The notes: a model not told the origin generated them from the letters alone. A stretch of 18,727 nucleotides of DNA from Chloroflexota bacterium (GCA_029555885.1 JAKPQT010000504.1:1-18727), one strand, 5' to 3'. Positions 1 to 7,223 are shown, counted from the stretch's first letter. Translations and numbers: made by a program.

Positions 1-1
1 C

Positions 2-1861
2 ATCACGCGGGGCGAGCCGGCCGTGACGGATGTCATTGCCGTGGATGGCGCAATCGGTCTCCCTCCCGACGAGGTGCTGCGCCTGGCCGCGAGCGCCGAG
101 CGCGGGTCGGAACACCCCCTCGGCCGAGCGATCGTCGAAGCCGCCACCGCCAGGGGCCTGCCACTGACAGAGCCCACCGCCTTCAAGGCCGTCAGCGGCT
201 TCGGCATCCGCGCCACCGTGGCCGACCAGCGTCTCATCGTCGGCAACCCGCGCATGTTGCAGAACGAAGGGATCGCGCTGGACGCGCTACAGCGGGACGT
301 GGACCGGCTGCAAGCGGCGGGCAAGACGGCTATGCTGGTTGCGGTCCGCCCGGCCAGCAGCGAAGCGCTCCCACGGCTGATAGGGCTGGTGGCGGTTGCG
401 GATACCGTCAAACCCGGCTCGCGGGAAGCTATCGCGGAACTGCACCAGCTTGGGCTGGATGTCGTGATGATTACCGGCGACAACCGGCGCACGGCCGAGG
501 TGATTGCGCAGCAGGTCGGCATCGAACAGGTGCTGGCCGAGGTGCTGCCCGGCGACAAAGTCAACGAGGTCAAGCGGCTGCAAGGGGCAGCGGAGACCGG
601 CAAGGCGCACCGGCTCGTTGCGATGGTGGGCGATGGCATCAACGATGCACCCGCACTGGCCCAGGCCGATGTCGGCATCGCAATCGGCACCGGCACCGAT
701 GTCGCCATGGCGGCTGCGGGCATCACCCTGATCGGCGGCGACCTGCACGGTGTCGTGCGTGCCATCTCTCTGTCGCGCGGCACGCTGCAAACTATCGTGC
801 AGAACCTCTTTTGGGCCTTCTTCTATAACGTGGTCTTGATCCCGCTCGCCGCCTTCGGTTTTCTGATTCCGATGGTCGCCGCAGGCGCGATGGCCTTCAG
901 CTCGATCTTCGTGGTCACGAACAGCCTGCGGATGCGCGGGTATGACATCCACAAGCTCACCGCGCCGAAGCCGCTGGCGCGCCAGTTGGTCGAACTGGCC
1001 CCGCGGCTGGTGGTTCCTGCTGCAGCATTGGCCCTGCTCATTGCGCTCTCCATCGGCTGGCTGATGCCGGCCAAGGCACAGGAGTTGGCGCAGGTCTACA
1101 CCGGGCGCCGGACCAACACCTACCGCGCGTACATCACCGCGGGGACGCCCATTGTGGCCGGGCAGCCGGCGCAACTCGATATCGAAATTGTCGACCAGTT
1201 CGGCAAGCGCGAGACGGAGTTCCGCACCTACGATTTCGACACGCTGCAATATTACGCCTACCTGGCAATTGCCCGCCAGGACCTTGCATCCCTGGAAGTA
1301 TCACCCCTCTACCTGCGGCCCCAGCCTAAGCCGGTTGCCGGTCAGGCTGCCGACCCGATGGGTTCACAACCGTTCTCCTATCTCGCGGTTCGACCGAAGG
1401 TCGTCTTCCCCGCAGAGGGGCAATACATTGCGTTCCTGAAGTTCTGGCCCCTCGGCGACGAAGAGGTCACCCTGACCGTGCCCATCGATGTGGGCGCCGC
1501 GACGACCTCCGCAGCCAGCCTGGCGGCCGATTCGTCAACCACACAAGTAGTGGATGGGTTGCAGGTCACCTTCGGCAGCCCGGAACCGCTGCGGGCCGGG
1601 CAGGAGAGTGCGATCTCCTTCATTGTGCGAGATGAGGCGGGCGCGGTGCTTTCGAATGACATCGGGCTGCGGTCGGGCTCCGCGCTCCGGCTGCACATCG
1701 TCGACAAACCCCTCACGACCTTCCTGGAGGAAGAGCCGGTCGATCGCGGCAGCCTGGAGTTTAGCATCCGATTCCCGCAGCCGGGAAAGTACAAGGCGTG
1801 GTTCACCTTCAAGCATGAACGGAAGCTGCACCAGGTTCCGTTTGTGCTCGAAGTCAGGTAA
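2..1861 (+). CDS. P1B-type (CopA-like) metal-transporting ATPase, 5'-truncated, with fused extracytoplasmic C-terminal module
   Basis: Exports a soft metal, most likely Cu(I), across the membrane using ATP. The frame is open from base 2 and begins ITRGEP, the residues that directly follow the DKTGT phosphorylation site in this family, so the true start and catalytic Asp lie left of the window. Visible in order: the N-domain SEHPLG motif (binds ATP), the P-domain MITGDN, the hinge motif GDGINDAPAL (about 625-655), and two last core membrane helices (about 810-920). A normal CopA ends soon after. Here one more hydrophobic helix follows (about 1000-1065, ending GWLMP), then about 264 residues predicted outside the membrane. 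That tail has two similar halves resembling YtkA/FixH-like beta domains. modA starts 71 bases later on the same strand. Metal specificity is uncertain because the membrane CPC motif is outside the window. Confidence 0.93.
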   Translation: MTRGEPAVTDVIAVDGAIGLPPDEVLRLAASAERGSEHPLGRAIVEAATARGLPLTEPTAFKAVSGFGIRATVADQRLIVGNPRMLQNEGIALDALQRDVDRLQAAGKTAMLVAVRPASSEALPRLIGLVAVADTVKPGSREAIAELHQLGLDVVMITGDNRRTAEVIAQQVGIEQVLAEVLPGDKVNEVKRLQGAAETGKAHRLVAMVGDGINDAPALAQADVGIAIGTGTDVAMAAAGITLIGGDLHGVVRAISLSRGTLQTIVQNLFWAFFYNVVLIPLAAFGFLIPMVAAGAMAFSSIFVVTNSLRMRGYDIHKLTAPKPLARQLVELAPRLVVPAAALALLIALSIGWLMPAKAQELAQVYTGRRTNTYRAYITAGTPIVAGQPAQLDIEIVDQFGKRETEFRTYDFDTLQYYAYLAIARQDLASLEVSPLYLRPQPKPVAGQAADPMGSQPFSYLAVRPKVVFPAEGQYIAFLKFWPLGDEEVTLTVPIDVGAATTSAASLAADSSTTQVVDGLQVTFGSPEPLRAGQESAISFIVRDEAGAVLSNDIGLRSGSALRLHIVDKPLTTFLEEEPVDRGSLEFSIRFPQPGKYKAWFTFKHERKLHQVPFVLEVR

Positions 1862-1919
1862 GTCACAGGAAAGCGAAATCGGTGTCGTCGTCTGTTGGGT
1901 CCGCATTTGCATTGGGTAC

Positions 1920-1925
1920 AGGAGG
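1920..1925 (+). promoter_or_regulatory. Ribosome binding site that fixes the modA start
   Basis: AGGAGG lies 7 bases before the ATG at 1933. It selects that ATG over an in-frame upstream codon at 1882, and the chosen start gives a clean lipoprotein signal peptide. Confidence 0.8.
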
Positions 1926-1932
1926 TTATCGG

Positions 1933-2757
1933 ATGAAGAACTGCCAGTCCCTCTCAGTCGCGGTGCTGCTGATTCTGATTTTCGTGACAGGTTGCAGCAG
2001 CCTTCCACCCGTAGCGGTATCGAGTATGGCAACCGCAGCGCCGGATCAAGTCACGCTGAAGGTGTTTGCGCCTTCCACCATGACCGATGCAGTCAAAGAG
2101 CTGGCCGCGGCCTTCGAGACAGCCAATCCAGGGGTCAAGCTCGCCATCGAAATCGGCCACTCGCCCACGCAGCGGCTGCAGCTCACCCAGGGCGCAGTCG
2201 GTGACGTCTTCATCACCGCCAGCCAGCGCGACATGGACGATGCCATCACCGACGGCAGCGTCGACGCCGGCGCCGCGCACATCTTCGCCCGGAACCAGCT
2301 CATCGTCGTCCTGCCGCCGGAAAACCCGGCTGACATCCAACAACTGGCGGACCTGGCGACGGAAGGGGTTCGCTTGTTGGTGGCCGTCTCAGATACGCCC
2401 ATCGGCAAAGTGACCCTGACGAGCCTGGACAAGATGGAACAGCAATTCGGCGCGGGATTCAAAGATAAGGTTCTAGCGAATGTGGTTTCCAATGAGGCCG
2501 GTGTCAAGCCCATCGTCGCCAAGCTCCAGTTGGGTGAAGCTGATGCCGGCGTCGTGTTTGTCACCGATGCGGTCGCGGCGCCCAAGCTCAAGACGCTCGA
2601 GATTCCGCCTGATGTGAACGTCATCTCTCAACTGAACATCGCCCCGCTGGCGGAGGCGCCACACGGTGACCGCGCAGCAGCCTTCGTCGCGTTCGTGACA
2701 TCAGCCGAAGGCCAGGCGATTCTAAACAAGTGGGGCTTCCTGCCGGGGAAATCGTAA
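1933..2757 (+). CDS. modA: Molybdate ABC transporter substrate-binding lipoprotein ModA
   Basis: Captures molybdate (or tungstate) outside the membrane and delivers it to the ModB permease. The 274-residue protein starts with a lipoprotein signal: a charged start, a hydrophobic run and lipobox VTGC with Cys21, as expected for a membrane-anchored binding protein. Family signatures follow: VFAPSTMTDAVKELAAAFE near the mature N-terminus (matching the ModA ASLTDA oxyanion-binding segment), GHSPTQRLQLTQGAVGDVF (binding site and GAPADVF-like segment), and the terminal ILNKWGF. The start at 1933 is chosen for its AGGAGG site; the frame could extend to 1882 but that would spoil the signal peptide. 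It lies 71 bases after the metal ATPase, possibly in one transcript, and 37 bases before modB. Molybdate versus tungstate cannot be decided by eye. Confidence 0.93.
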   Translation: MKNCQSLSVAVLLILIFVTGCSSLPPVAVSSMATAAPDQVTLKVFAPSTMTDAVKELAAAFETANPGVKLAIEIGHSPTQRLQLTQGAVGDVFITASQRDMDDAITDGSVDAGAAHIFARNQLIVVLPPENPADIQQLADLATEGVRLLVAVSDTPIGKVTLTSLDKMEQQFGAGFKDKVLANVVSNEAGVKPIVAKLQLGEADAGVVFVTDAVAAPKLKTLEIPPDVNVISQLNIAPLAEAPHGDRAAAFVAFVTSAEGQAILNKWGFLPGKS

Positions 2758-2794
2758 AACGTCACGCGCTACGTGGCGCAGGGGAGTGCTGGCA

Positions 2795-3685
2795 ATGATA
2801 CGAGATGCAGTGCCTATGGCGACGATTACGGGAAGGTTATCCCAGAGCCCGAGGGTCGCGCCGCGCGTCAGCGATGCGGCATACCACCAGAAGGTACACC
2901 GGGTCGGGCCGTTGGCCGGCTTCTTCGTGCCCGCGGCCCTGGCCGGACTTGTGCTGGCGCTCCCCCTGACCGTGCTGCTCTGGCACGGCGTCACTGCGGG
3001 TATCGCAGGCTACCTGGCGGACCCATCGGTCATTGCCGCCGCGCGATTGAGCATCCAGACCAGCGCCGTCAGTATGCTGTCGACCCTGCTGCTCGGCACG
3101 CCCCTGGCCTATGTCCTGGCGCGCTGGTCGTTCCGGCACAAAGCCGTTGTCGAGGCAATCATCGACCTCCCGATTGTCCTGCCGCCGATGGTGGCAGGCA
3201 TCGGGCTGCTCCTGGCGTTTGGGCGCAACGGTCTGTTGGGCGGCCCCCTGCACCAACTGGGCATCCACCTGCCCTTCACAACTGCGGCCGTCGTCTTCGC
3301 CCAGGCGTTCGTCTCCGCGCCGCTCTACATCCGGGCGGCCAGGCTTGGTTTTGCGGCAGTCCGGCCCGATATGATCGAGGCCGCCTACACGGATGGGGCA
3401 ACCGAAGCGGAAATCTTCCGGCTCATCATGGTGCCGCTCGCCGGCCGGTCGATGTTGAACGGGCTGATTATGTGCTGGGCACGTGCTTTCGGCGAATTCG
3501 GTGCGACCATCATCTTTGCGGGCAACCTGCAAGGCTACACTCAGACCATGCCGCTGGTCATCTTCAACGGCTTCGAGACCAACCTGGGCGTTGCGCTGAG
3601 CATCTCGCTGATATTGATCCTGATTTCCACTGCGGTCTTGCTGGCGCTGCGGGCCATCGAAAAGACCACGCACATCAACATCTGA
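2795..3685 (+). CDS. modB: Molybdate ABC transporter permease ModB
   Basis: Forms the membrane channel for molybdate uptake with ModA. The 296-residue protein has about six hydrophobic segments, the first near residues 35-60 (AGFFVPAALAGLVLALPLTV). Its cytoplasmic EAA loop reads AAYTDGATEAEIFRLIMVPL, the site where the ATPase subunit docks. The GEFGATIIFAGN segment is typical of ModB rather than of sulfate or phosphate permeases. The ATG at 2795 follows GGGGAG at good spacing; a GTG at 2786 is an alternative. The N-terminus, about 30 polar residues before the first helix, is longer than usual. No ModC ATPase gene follows: the next feature is a perfect hairpin and then genes on the opposite strand. 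The energising ATPase must therefore be encoded elsewhere or shared. Confidence 0.93.
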   Translation: MIRDAVPMATITGRLSQSPRVAPRVSDAAYHQKVHRVGPLAGFFVPAALAGLVLALPLTVLLWHGVTAGIAGYLADPSVIAAARLSIQTSAVSMLSTLLLGTPLAYVLARWSFRHKAVVEAIIDLPIVLPPMVAGIGLLLAFGRNGLLGGPLHQLGIHLPFTTAAVVFAQAFVSAPLYIRAARLGFAAVRPDMIEAAYTDGATEAEIFRLIMVPLAGRSMLNGLIMCWARAFGEFGATIIFAGNLQGYTQTMPLVIFNGFETNLGVALSISLILILISTAVLLALRAIEKTTHINI

Positions 3686-3699
3686 AGGATGCTGCGCTG

Positions 3700-3742
3700 C
3701 TCGTCCAGGCCAGAGCACCCGATGGCGTCTGGCCTGGACGAG
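3700..3742. terminator. Perfect 15-bp hairpin between convergent genes
   Basis: CTCGTCCAGGCCAGA (3700-3714) pairs exactly with TCTGGCCTGGACGAG (3728-3742) around a 13-base loop. It starts 15 bases after the modB stop and faces the 3' end of the opposite-strand secreted-protein gene, so it probably ends transcription in both directions. There is no strong T-run. Its core CAGGCCAGA recurs in the hairpin after ppdK. Confidence 0.75.
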
Positions 3743-3818
3743 GCCGGGACTGTGCTGTTTCAGTTGCCCGGTTCGAGGATGTACCCGTAGTAGAGTTCCG
3801 GGGCGGTCGGGTCAGGGG

Positions 3819-4271
3819 TCAGCCGTTCGCCCCACATCTGGAGTGCAGCCCCGCATAGCCACCTCCGCCATGGCCTGTGAAGTGGAAGTAGGAGTAGCCG
3901 TTCTCATCGCGGGAGCCCGTCCATGTCCCCTCCCAATAGCCGCCTGCATTCGCCAGCATAAACTTACCCCACATCTCGCCGGCTACATACACCGGCTCGG
4001 GCATCAAACGGAAATTGCAGTTGATCGTCACCGTGTTTGTAGCCTGGTCGAGGCGGGGGTCCGTCGCCTCAAAGGCGAACTCGTCAACTTCGCCGCGGCC
4101 ATGGTAGCGGCCATCCGGGAAGAATTCCTTGCCCGGCTCAAGCATGGTTACCCAGGTCTCACTCCCCGTGAACTCCGTCCTCGTCGTGCCGGCGTCCGCC
4201 GGACTCGCAGGCGAAAGCCACAGCACCAGGATGAATATCATGACCAACAAACAACGCATGCGAGTGTTCAT
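3819..4271 (-). CDS. Small secreted protein, probably frameshifted near its C-terminus
   Basis: I do not recognise the family. The open frame encodes 150 residues with a clear signal peptide (basic start, hydrophobic core CLLVMIFILVLWLS, then a likely cleavage near ADA). The mature part is rich in aromatic, Gly and Thr residues (YWEGTWTG, YSYFHFTGHGGGGYAG), which suggests a small beta-barrel or beta-sandwich. The ATG follows AAAGGAG (4278-4284) at 6 bases. The frame ends LHSRCGANG after YAG, but adding one G to the run of four at 3849-3852 lets reading continue for 29 residues (AALQMWGERLTPDPTAPELY and onward) to a stop at 3760-3762. That tail looks like real protein and ends 18 bases from the terminator hairpin. 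The loss could be a real mutation or a homopolymer error. Confidence 0.7.
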   Translation of the reverse strand: MNTRMRCLLVMIFILVLWLSPASPADAGTTRTEFTGSETWVTMLEPGKEFFPDGRYHGRGEVDEFAFEATDPRLDQATNTVTINCNFRLMPEPVYVAGEMWGKFMLANAGGYWEGTWTGSRDENGYSYFHFTGHGGGGYAGLHSRCGANG

Positions 4272-4389
4272 CTACGGCTCCTTTCTTGTCGAGGCTGTCC
4301 CCGCAGGCACATAGGGCCTGTAAAAGTATTACTTCCTGCTCTGGCCGGTCTCCGACCGTGCCAGCCGCGAAACTTGTTCTTTTGCGAGC

Positions 4390-4435
4390 CCATAGTCTCA
4401 GGTAGACCTCTGCAGGTCATCGAGGGGGTCTATGG
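4390..4435 (-). terminator. Nested inverted repeat at the 3' end of the SGNH lipoprotein gene
   Basis: CCATAG (4390-4395) pairs with CTATGG (4430-4435), which includes the stop codon of the lipoprotein gene. Inside it GACCT (4405-4409) pairs with AGGTC (4414-4418) around CTGC. It may end or attenuate transcription before the secreted-protein gene. The stems are short, so this is tentative. Confidence 0.35.
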
Positions 4436-5314
4436 TCGCTCGTACACCCATGTCGCATTCCCTGAAGCCAGCAACAGTTCCGCGTAGTGTTGCGCTCCCG
4501 CGTCTGATGGATGCTCACCATCATCCCGGATCCACCCCTGCTCCCGCGGATCCTGCGCGTGATCCGGCCCATTGAAAGCCGCGTATGTGTCCACGAACTG
4601 AACGCCATACGCCTCAGCGGCCTGCTGGGCTGCGGCATTCAGGCCTTCCCAGAAAGCCACACAGAGACCATCGAATCCCGCTGCCCGCCATTCGCTGAGT
4701 GCCGGGTTGTAGGTACCCGCCGCGCGCAGGATCAATGGCCGCCCCGCGCGCAACGCGGCAACCTCCTCGTAGATTGCGCCGAGGTCCGTCTGATAGGCCG
4801 CGAACTGCTCCGGCGTAATGTTTCCAGGGCCCGGATCCCTGAACTCGACGCAGGCCCACCCGATTGCGGCCGTCTGGGAGTCCAGCGAATCCTGTGGGTT
4901 GCCGAATACCACCAGAACCTCCGCGTCGCGGATGAGCTGGGGCCACTTTTCACGCTTGGCCGAATGCTCAAACTCGCCCCGCAGTGCCTTAAGGATCGTA
5001 CCTGCGCTTAGCCCGCCCTGCCACTCATCGTGCAGGTTCACCTGGACGGCGTAGGTCTGCTCTACAAGGGCCGCATATGGCTCGCCCACGCCCCAGAGGC
5101 TCGAGTCACCGATCACAACCACGTCCCACTCGGTCAATCCGGCGAAAGGATGCGGTGTCGGACTGCGCAGCGCCGGCAACTCTGGAGGACTGGGCGGCAG
5201 CGGCTTCACAGTGGCTTCAGGGGGCGCAGCCAGCGGAGGTTCCGGCGCAGCACACGCGACCAGCAAGAGAGCCATCGCGAAACCGGCAGCCCGCAGGACA
5301 GACAGGCGGTTCAT
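4430..5314 (-). CDS. SGNH/GDSL-type hydrolase lipoprotein
   Basis: Probably an esterase or lipase-like hydrolase anchored outside the cell membrane; its substrate is unknown. The 294-residue protein begins with a lipoprotein signal peptide (lipobox LVAC, Cys21), then a Pro-rich linker (about residues 24-56) and an SGNH domain. Block I is VVVIGDSSLWG with the nucleophile Ser near residue 71. Block V is DGEHPSDAGAQHYAE, giving the DxxH pair near residues 265-268. VVFGNPQDS probably fills the place of the usual GxND block III, where the Asn is expected. The ATG at 5314 is preferred over an in-frame TTG at 5332 because it puts the basic residues and hydrophobic core in signal-peptide positions. 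The gene starts 58 bases after the regulator stop on the same strand, so the two may be cotranscribed. Confidence 0.82.
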   Translation of the reverse strand: MNRLSVLRAAGFAMALLLVACAAPEPPLAAPPEATVKPLPPSPPELPALRSPTPHPFAGLTEWDVVVIGDSSLWGVGEPYAALVEQTYAVQVNLHDEWQGGLSAGTILKALRGEFEHSAKREKWPQLIRDAEVLVVFGNPQDSLDSQTAAIGWACVEFRDPGPGNITPEQFAAYQTDLGAIYEEVAALRAGRPLILRAAGTYNPALSEWRAAGFDGLCVAFWEGLNAAAQQAAEAYGVQFVDTYAAFNGPDHAQDPREQGWIRDDGEHPSDAGAQHYAELLLASGNATWVYERP

Positions 5315-5372
5315 GATCTCAGCTTCTTTCAAAAGGGCAGGCCCGCACTACCGGTTACTGCGCCTGCGCGGC

Positions 5373-6500
5373 TTACCCATGTGGCCCACAACTGGCTCGC
5401 ACCTTCAGCGTCACAGGCAAGACCACCTGCATAACGTTGAGCGGCCAACCCGCGATTTGCGCTTGCAGCATGCGCATGGCCCGGACACCCATTTCGTATG
5501 CCGGCGCGACCACGGATGTCAGTGGCGGATCGAGCAGGGCGGCAGTCGAGATATCATTGAAGCTGGCCAGGGCGATATCGGCCGGCACACGCAGCCCTGC
5601 CGCTTTGAGTGCCGCCAGGACACCCAGTGCCAGCGTATCCGCAATAGTGAAGATAGCAGTCGGTGGTTGGGCAAGCGCAAGCAGGTGCTCAGCGCCAACG
5701 CGACCGGCCGCCATATCGAATGCGGGCACGCGGGCGATGAGTGCAGGATCCTCCACGCCGCCACGCTCGCGCACAGCGCGCCGGTAGCCGGCATGCACCG
5801 GTGCAACGTTCGCGGGTTCCCGGTCGAACGTAATCAGGCCCACGCGGCGGTGGCCGTGCTCCAGGAGATGCCGGGTTGCCTGGTAGCCGGCATCCTCCAG
5901 GTCCATCGTCACCGCACACCCGGTCGCTGTCGGCCAATCCACCGCAATGATGGGCAGCAGGGGAGTGGCTGCGTTCTGCCCCTGCGCATGAGACATCTGA
6001 AATCCCGACGGGTCCTGCGACACGACGATGATACCATCCACATGCTTGGCCGAAAGTTGGGCAAAATAACGCCACGCCTGGTCGGGGTCGTCGCGGGTAT
6101 TACACACGAAGAGCATCGTCCCATCCTCTCGGGCCACTTCTTCCACGCCGTCCAGCAGCGGATGATAGAAGGGATTGGCGAACGAAGGGAGGATAATCCC
6201 GACCGTATGGCTGCGTGCTGCGGCCGCAATCGCAGACAGGCTGGCCGCATCCTGCGCTAACACGCGCGTCCCGGCGCCATGACGCGTTTCAACCAGGCCA
6301 TCGGCCTCGAGCTTTTGATAGGCACTGCGCACCGTGTTGATACTGATTTGCAGGTGCGCAGCCAATCGGCGCAGCGCAGGCAGCCAGTCGCCGGGCCGCA
6401 GGTCTCCGTTCGCAATGAGCCAGGTCAACTGCTGCACCAGTTGTTGCCCAAGGGTCGCATCCAGGCGCGACTCGATCTGAATTCTGTCGCTAATGTCCAT
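5373..6500 (-). CDS. GntR-LacI fused transcriptional regulator (AraR-like architecture)
   Basis: A sugar-responsive type of regulator. Residues 1-80 form a GntR winged helix-turn-helix: GDWLPALRRLAAHLQISINT, then TVRSAYQKLEADGLVETRHG, ending at the wing GAGTRV. From about residue 90 to the end is a LacI-family periplasmic-binding-like effector domain: HTVGIILPSFANPFYHPLLD, DGIIVVSQD, HGHRRVGLITFD, PADIALASFNDI and a final PPLTSV segment. Total length is 375 residues, normal for this fusion. The ATG at 6500 has GGAG 4 bases upstream. No sugar transporter or catabolic operon is adjacent, so the effector and targets are unknown. The nearest downstream gene is the SGNH lipoprotein. A TTGACA-type promoter and a 14-base pseudo-palindrome lie just upstream, suggesting autoregulation. 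Confidence 0.92.
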   Translation of the reverse strand: MDISDRIQIESRLDATLGQQLVQQLTWLIANGDLRPGDWLPALRRLAAHLQISINTVRSAYQKLEADGLVETRHGAGTRVLAQDAASLSAIAAAARSHTVGIILPSFANPFYHPLLDGVEEVAREDGTMLFVCNTRDDPDQAWRYFAQLSAKHVDGIIVVSQDPSGFQMSHAQGQNAATPLLPIIAVDWPTATGCAVTMDLEDAGYQATRHLLEHGHRRVGLITFDREPANVAPVHAGYRRAVRERGGVEDPALIARVPAFDMAAGRVGAEHLLALAQPPTAIFTIADTLALGVLAALKAAGLRVPADIALASFNDISTAALLDPPLTSVVAPAYEMGVRAMRMLQAQIAGWPLNVMQVVLPVTLKVRASCGPHG

Positions 6501-6561
6501 GCTGCTCCAAAGGAAATCGGGATAGCAAGAGGAGACTTCAGAGGCCGATCATGTCTATATC

Positions 6562-6591
6562 ACTGTATCATAACAGAGTAACATTTGTCAA
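6562..6591 (-). promoter_or_regulatory. Promoter and candidate operator of the GntR-LacI regulator
   Basis: On the minus strand a perfect TTGACA -35 box (plus-strand 6586-6591) is followed after 18 bases by TACAGT (6562-6567) as a fair -10 box. Overlapping the -10 is CTGTTATGATACAG (6563-6576), an imperfect palindrome with CTGT/ACAG ends. The position suggests that the regulator represses its own promoter. This is inference; no footprint or second copy was found. Confidence 0.5.
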
Positions 6592-6709
6592 TACCCCGCG
6601 CACTCAGACGAAACCGTCGCCGCCCGACTGACTGCGCCTCGGCCCCGAATGCAAACTTGCGCACTTTCGCATCTTGTGGCATTCTCCCGCCCGCACGGGC
6701 TGTTCATAC

Positions 6710-6729
6710 GGTCACGCCACAGTGTGACC
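6710..6729 (+). promoter_or_regulatory. Short hairpin in the leader of the acidic Cys4 gene
   Basis: GGTCAC (6710-6715) pairs with GTGACC (6724-6729) around 8 bases, ending 35 bases before the ATG. Its role is unknown; it could be a leader stem or a binding palindrome. I see no convincing sigma70 promoter for the plus-strand gene in this gap. Confidence 0.3.
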
Positions 6730-6764
6730 ATCGGGCCCAGGGCAGCAAAGGCGAGGAGGGAGCC

Positions 6765-7061
6765 ATGAGCGTAAAAGTCTTCTGCAAGCTCGCGGACTGT
6801 GTCAACTGGGACAATGGCCTCTGTGGCGCAGAGGAAATCCGCATCGACCGCGAGGGTTACTGCGCGACCTACGAGGAAATCCCGGAAGAGGCCGCGGATG
6901 ACCTGGACATGCCCGCGCACGTCGAAGACCTCAACTGGGAAGACGAAGAAGACGAGGAACTGGAACTGGACGAGTTGGGTGAGGATGGCTGGGAGGAACT
7001 GGACGAGGAGAACGAAGAGGAAGGCGAAGACGAAGAAGACGAGGACCGCTGGAAGGACTGA
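6765..7061 (+). CDS. Small Cys4 (DUF1540-like) protein with a strongly acidic tail
   Basis: The function is unknown. The 98-residue protein has four Cys at residues 7, 12, 20 and 33 in the pattern FCKLADC, NGLCGAEEI, GYCATYEE. This resembles DUF1540 proteins, which have a compact Cys motif likely to bind metal; that assignment is by pattern only. From about residue 44 onward the chain is almost entirely Glu and Asp with a few Leu and Trp (for example EDEEDEELELDELGEDGWEE), so it should be very acidic and mostly disordered. The ATG at 6765 is chosen because AGGAGG (6754-6759) sits 5 bases upstream; the frame is open far further upstream, but that stretch has low-complexity basic composition and no start signal. 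A hairpin follows at 7096-7115, and ppdK follows with its own promoter. Confidence 0.8.
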   Translation: MSVKVFCKLADCVNWDNGLCGAEEIRIDREGYCATYEEIPEEAADDLDMPAHVEDLNWEDEEDEELELDELGEDGWEELDEENEEEGEDEEDEDRWKD

Positions 7062-7095
7062 CCCGCCGCTGATCCGCTCCCCCCGCAGACCGGTC

Positions 7096-7115
7096 AGATG
7101 GACGCCCGTCCATCT
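7096..7115 (+). terminator. 8-bp hairpin after the acidic Cys4 gene
   Basis: AGATGGAC (7096-7103) pairs exactly with GTCCATCT (7108-7115) around GCCC, 34 bases after the stop codon. No T-run follows, so termination strength is uncertain. Confidence 0.45.
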
Positions 7116-7155
7116 CCGAAATTCCGCGCCTGCCGGATGAAAGCCACGCTGCTTT

Positions 7156-7184
7156 TTGCACAAAGGGGCAGCTCATCATATAAT
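7156..7184 (+). promoter_or_regulatory. Strong sigma70-type promoter of ppdK
   Basis: TTGCAC (7156-7161), a 17-base spacer and a perfect TATAAT (7179-7184) form a near-consensus promoter. Transcription would begin near 7191, giving a leader of about 118 bases before the ppdK ATG. Confidence 0.8.
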
Positions 7185-7196
7185 AGTGCCCTGTGC

Positions 7197-7223
7197 CGTC
7201 CGGAGCAACCCAACCACCGGACG
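7197..7223 (+). promoter_or_regulatory. Stem-loop at the 5' end of the ppdK transcript
   Basis: CGTCCGG (7197-7203) pairs with CCGGACG (7217-7223) around 13 bases. It begins within a few bases of the predicted transcription start, where a stem can protect an mRNA from decay. A regulatory role is possible but unsupported. Confidence 0.45.

Noticed and set aside
1862..1932. A molybdenum-cofactor riboswitch before modA
   Set aside because: The 71-base gap is too short for the known Moco aptamer plus expression platform, and no matching multi-stem fold was seen.
2773..3858. A long plus-strand open frame overlapping modB in another frame
   Set aside because: The modB frame has membrane helices and the EAA and GEFGAT motifs; the other frame is Arg/Pro/His-rich and has no recognisable domain.
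5211..6260. A plus-strand open frame opposite the GntR-LacI regulator
   Set aside because: Composition (Arg, His, Cys, Gln) is typical of an antisense frame; the minus strand is an intact two-domain regulator.
6585..6764. A 60-residue N-terminal extension of the acidic Cys4 protein
   Set aside because: No ribosome site at the upstream start, the extension is Arg-rich noncoding-like sequence, and AGGAGG stands correctly before the ATG at 6765.
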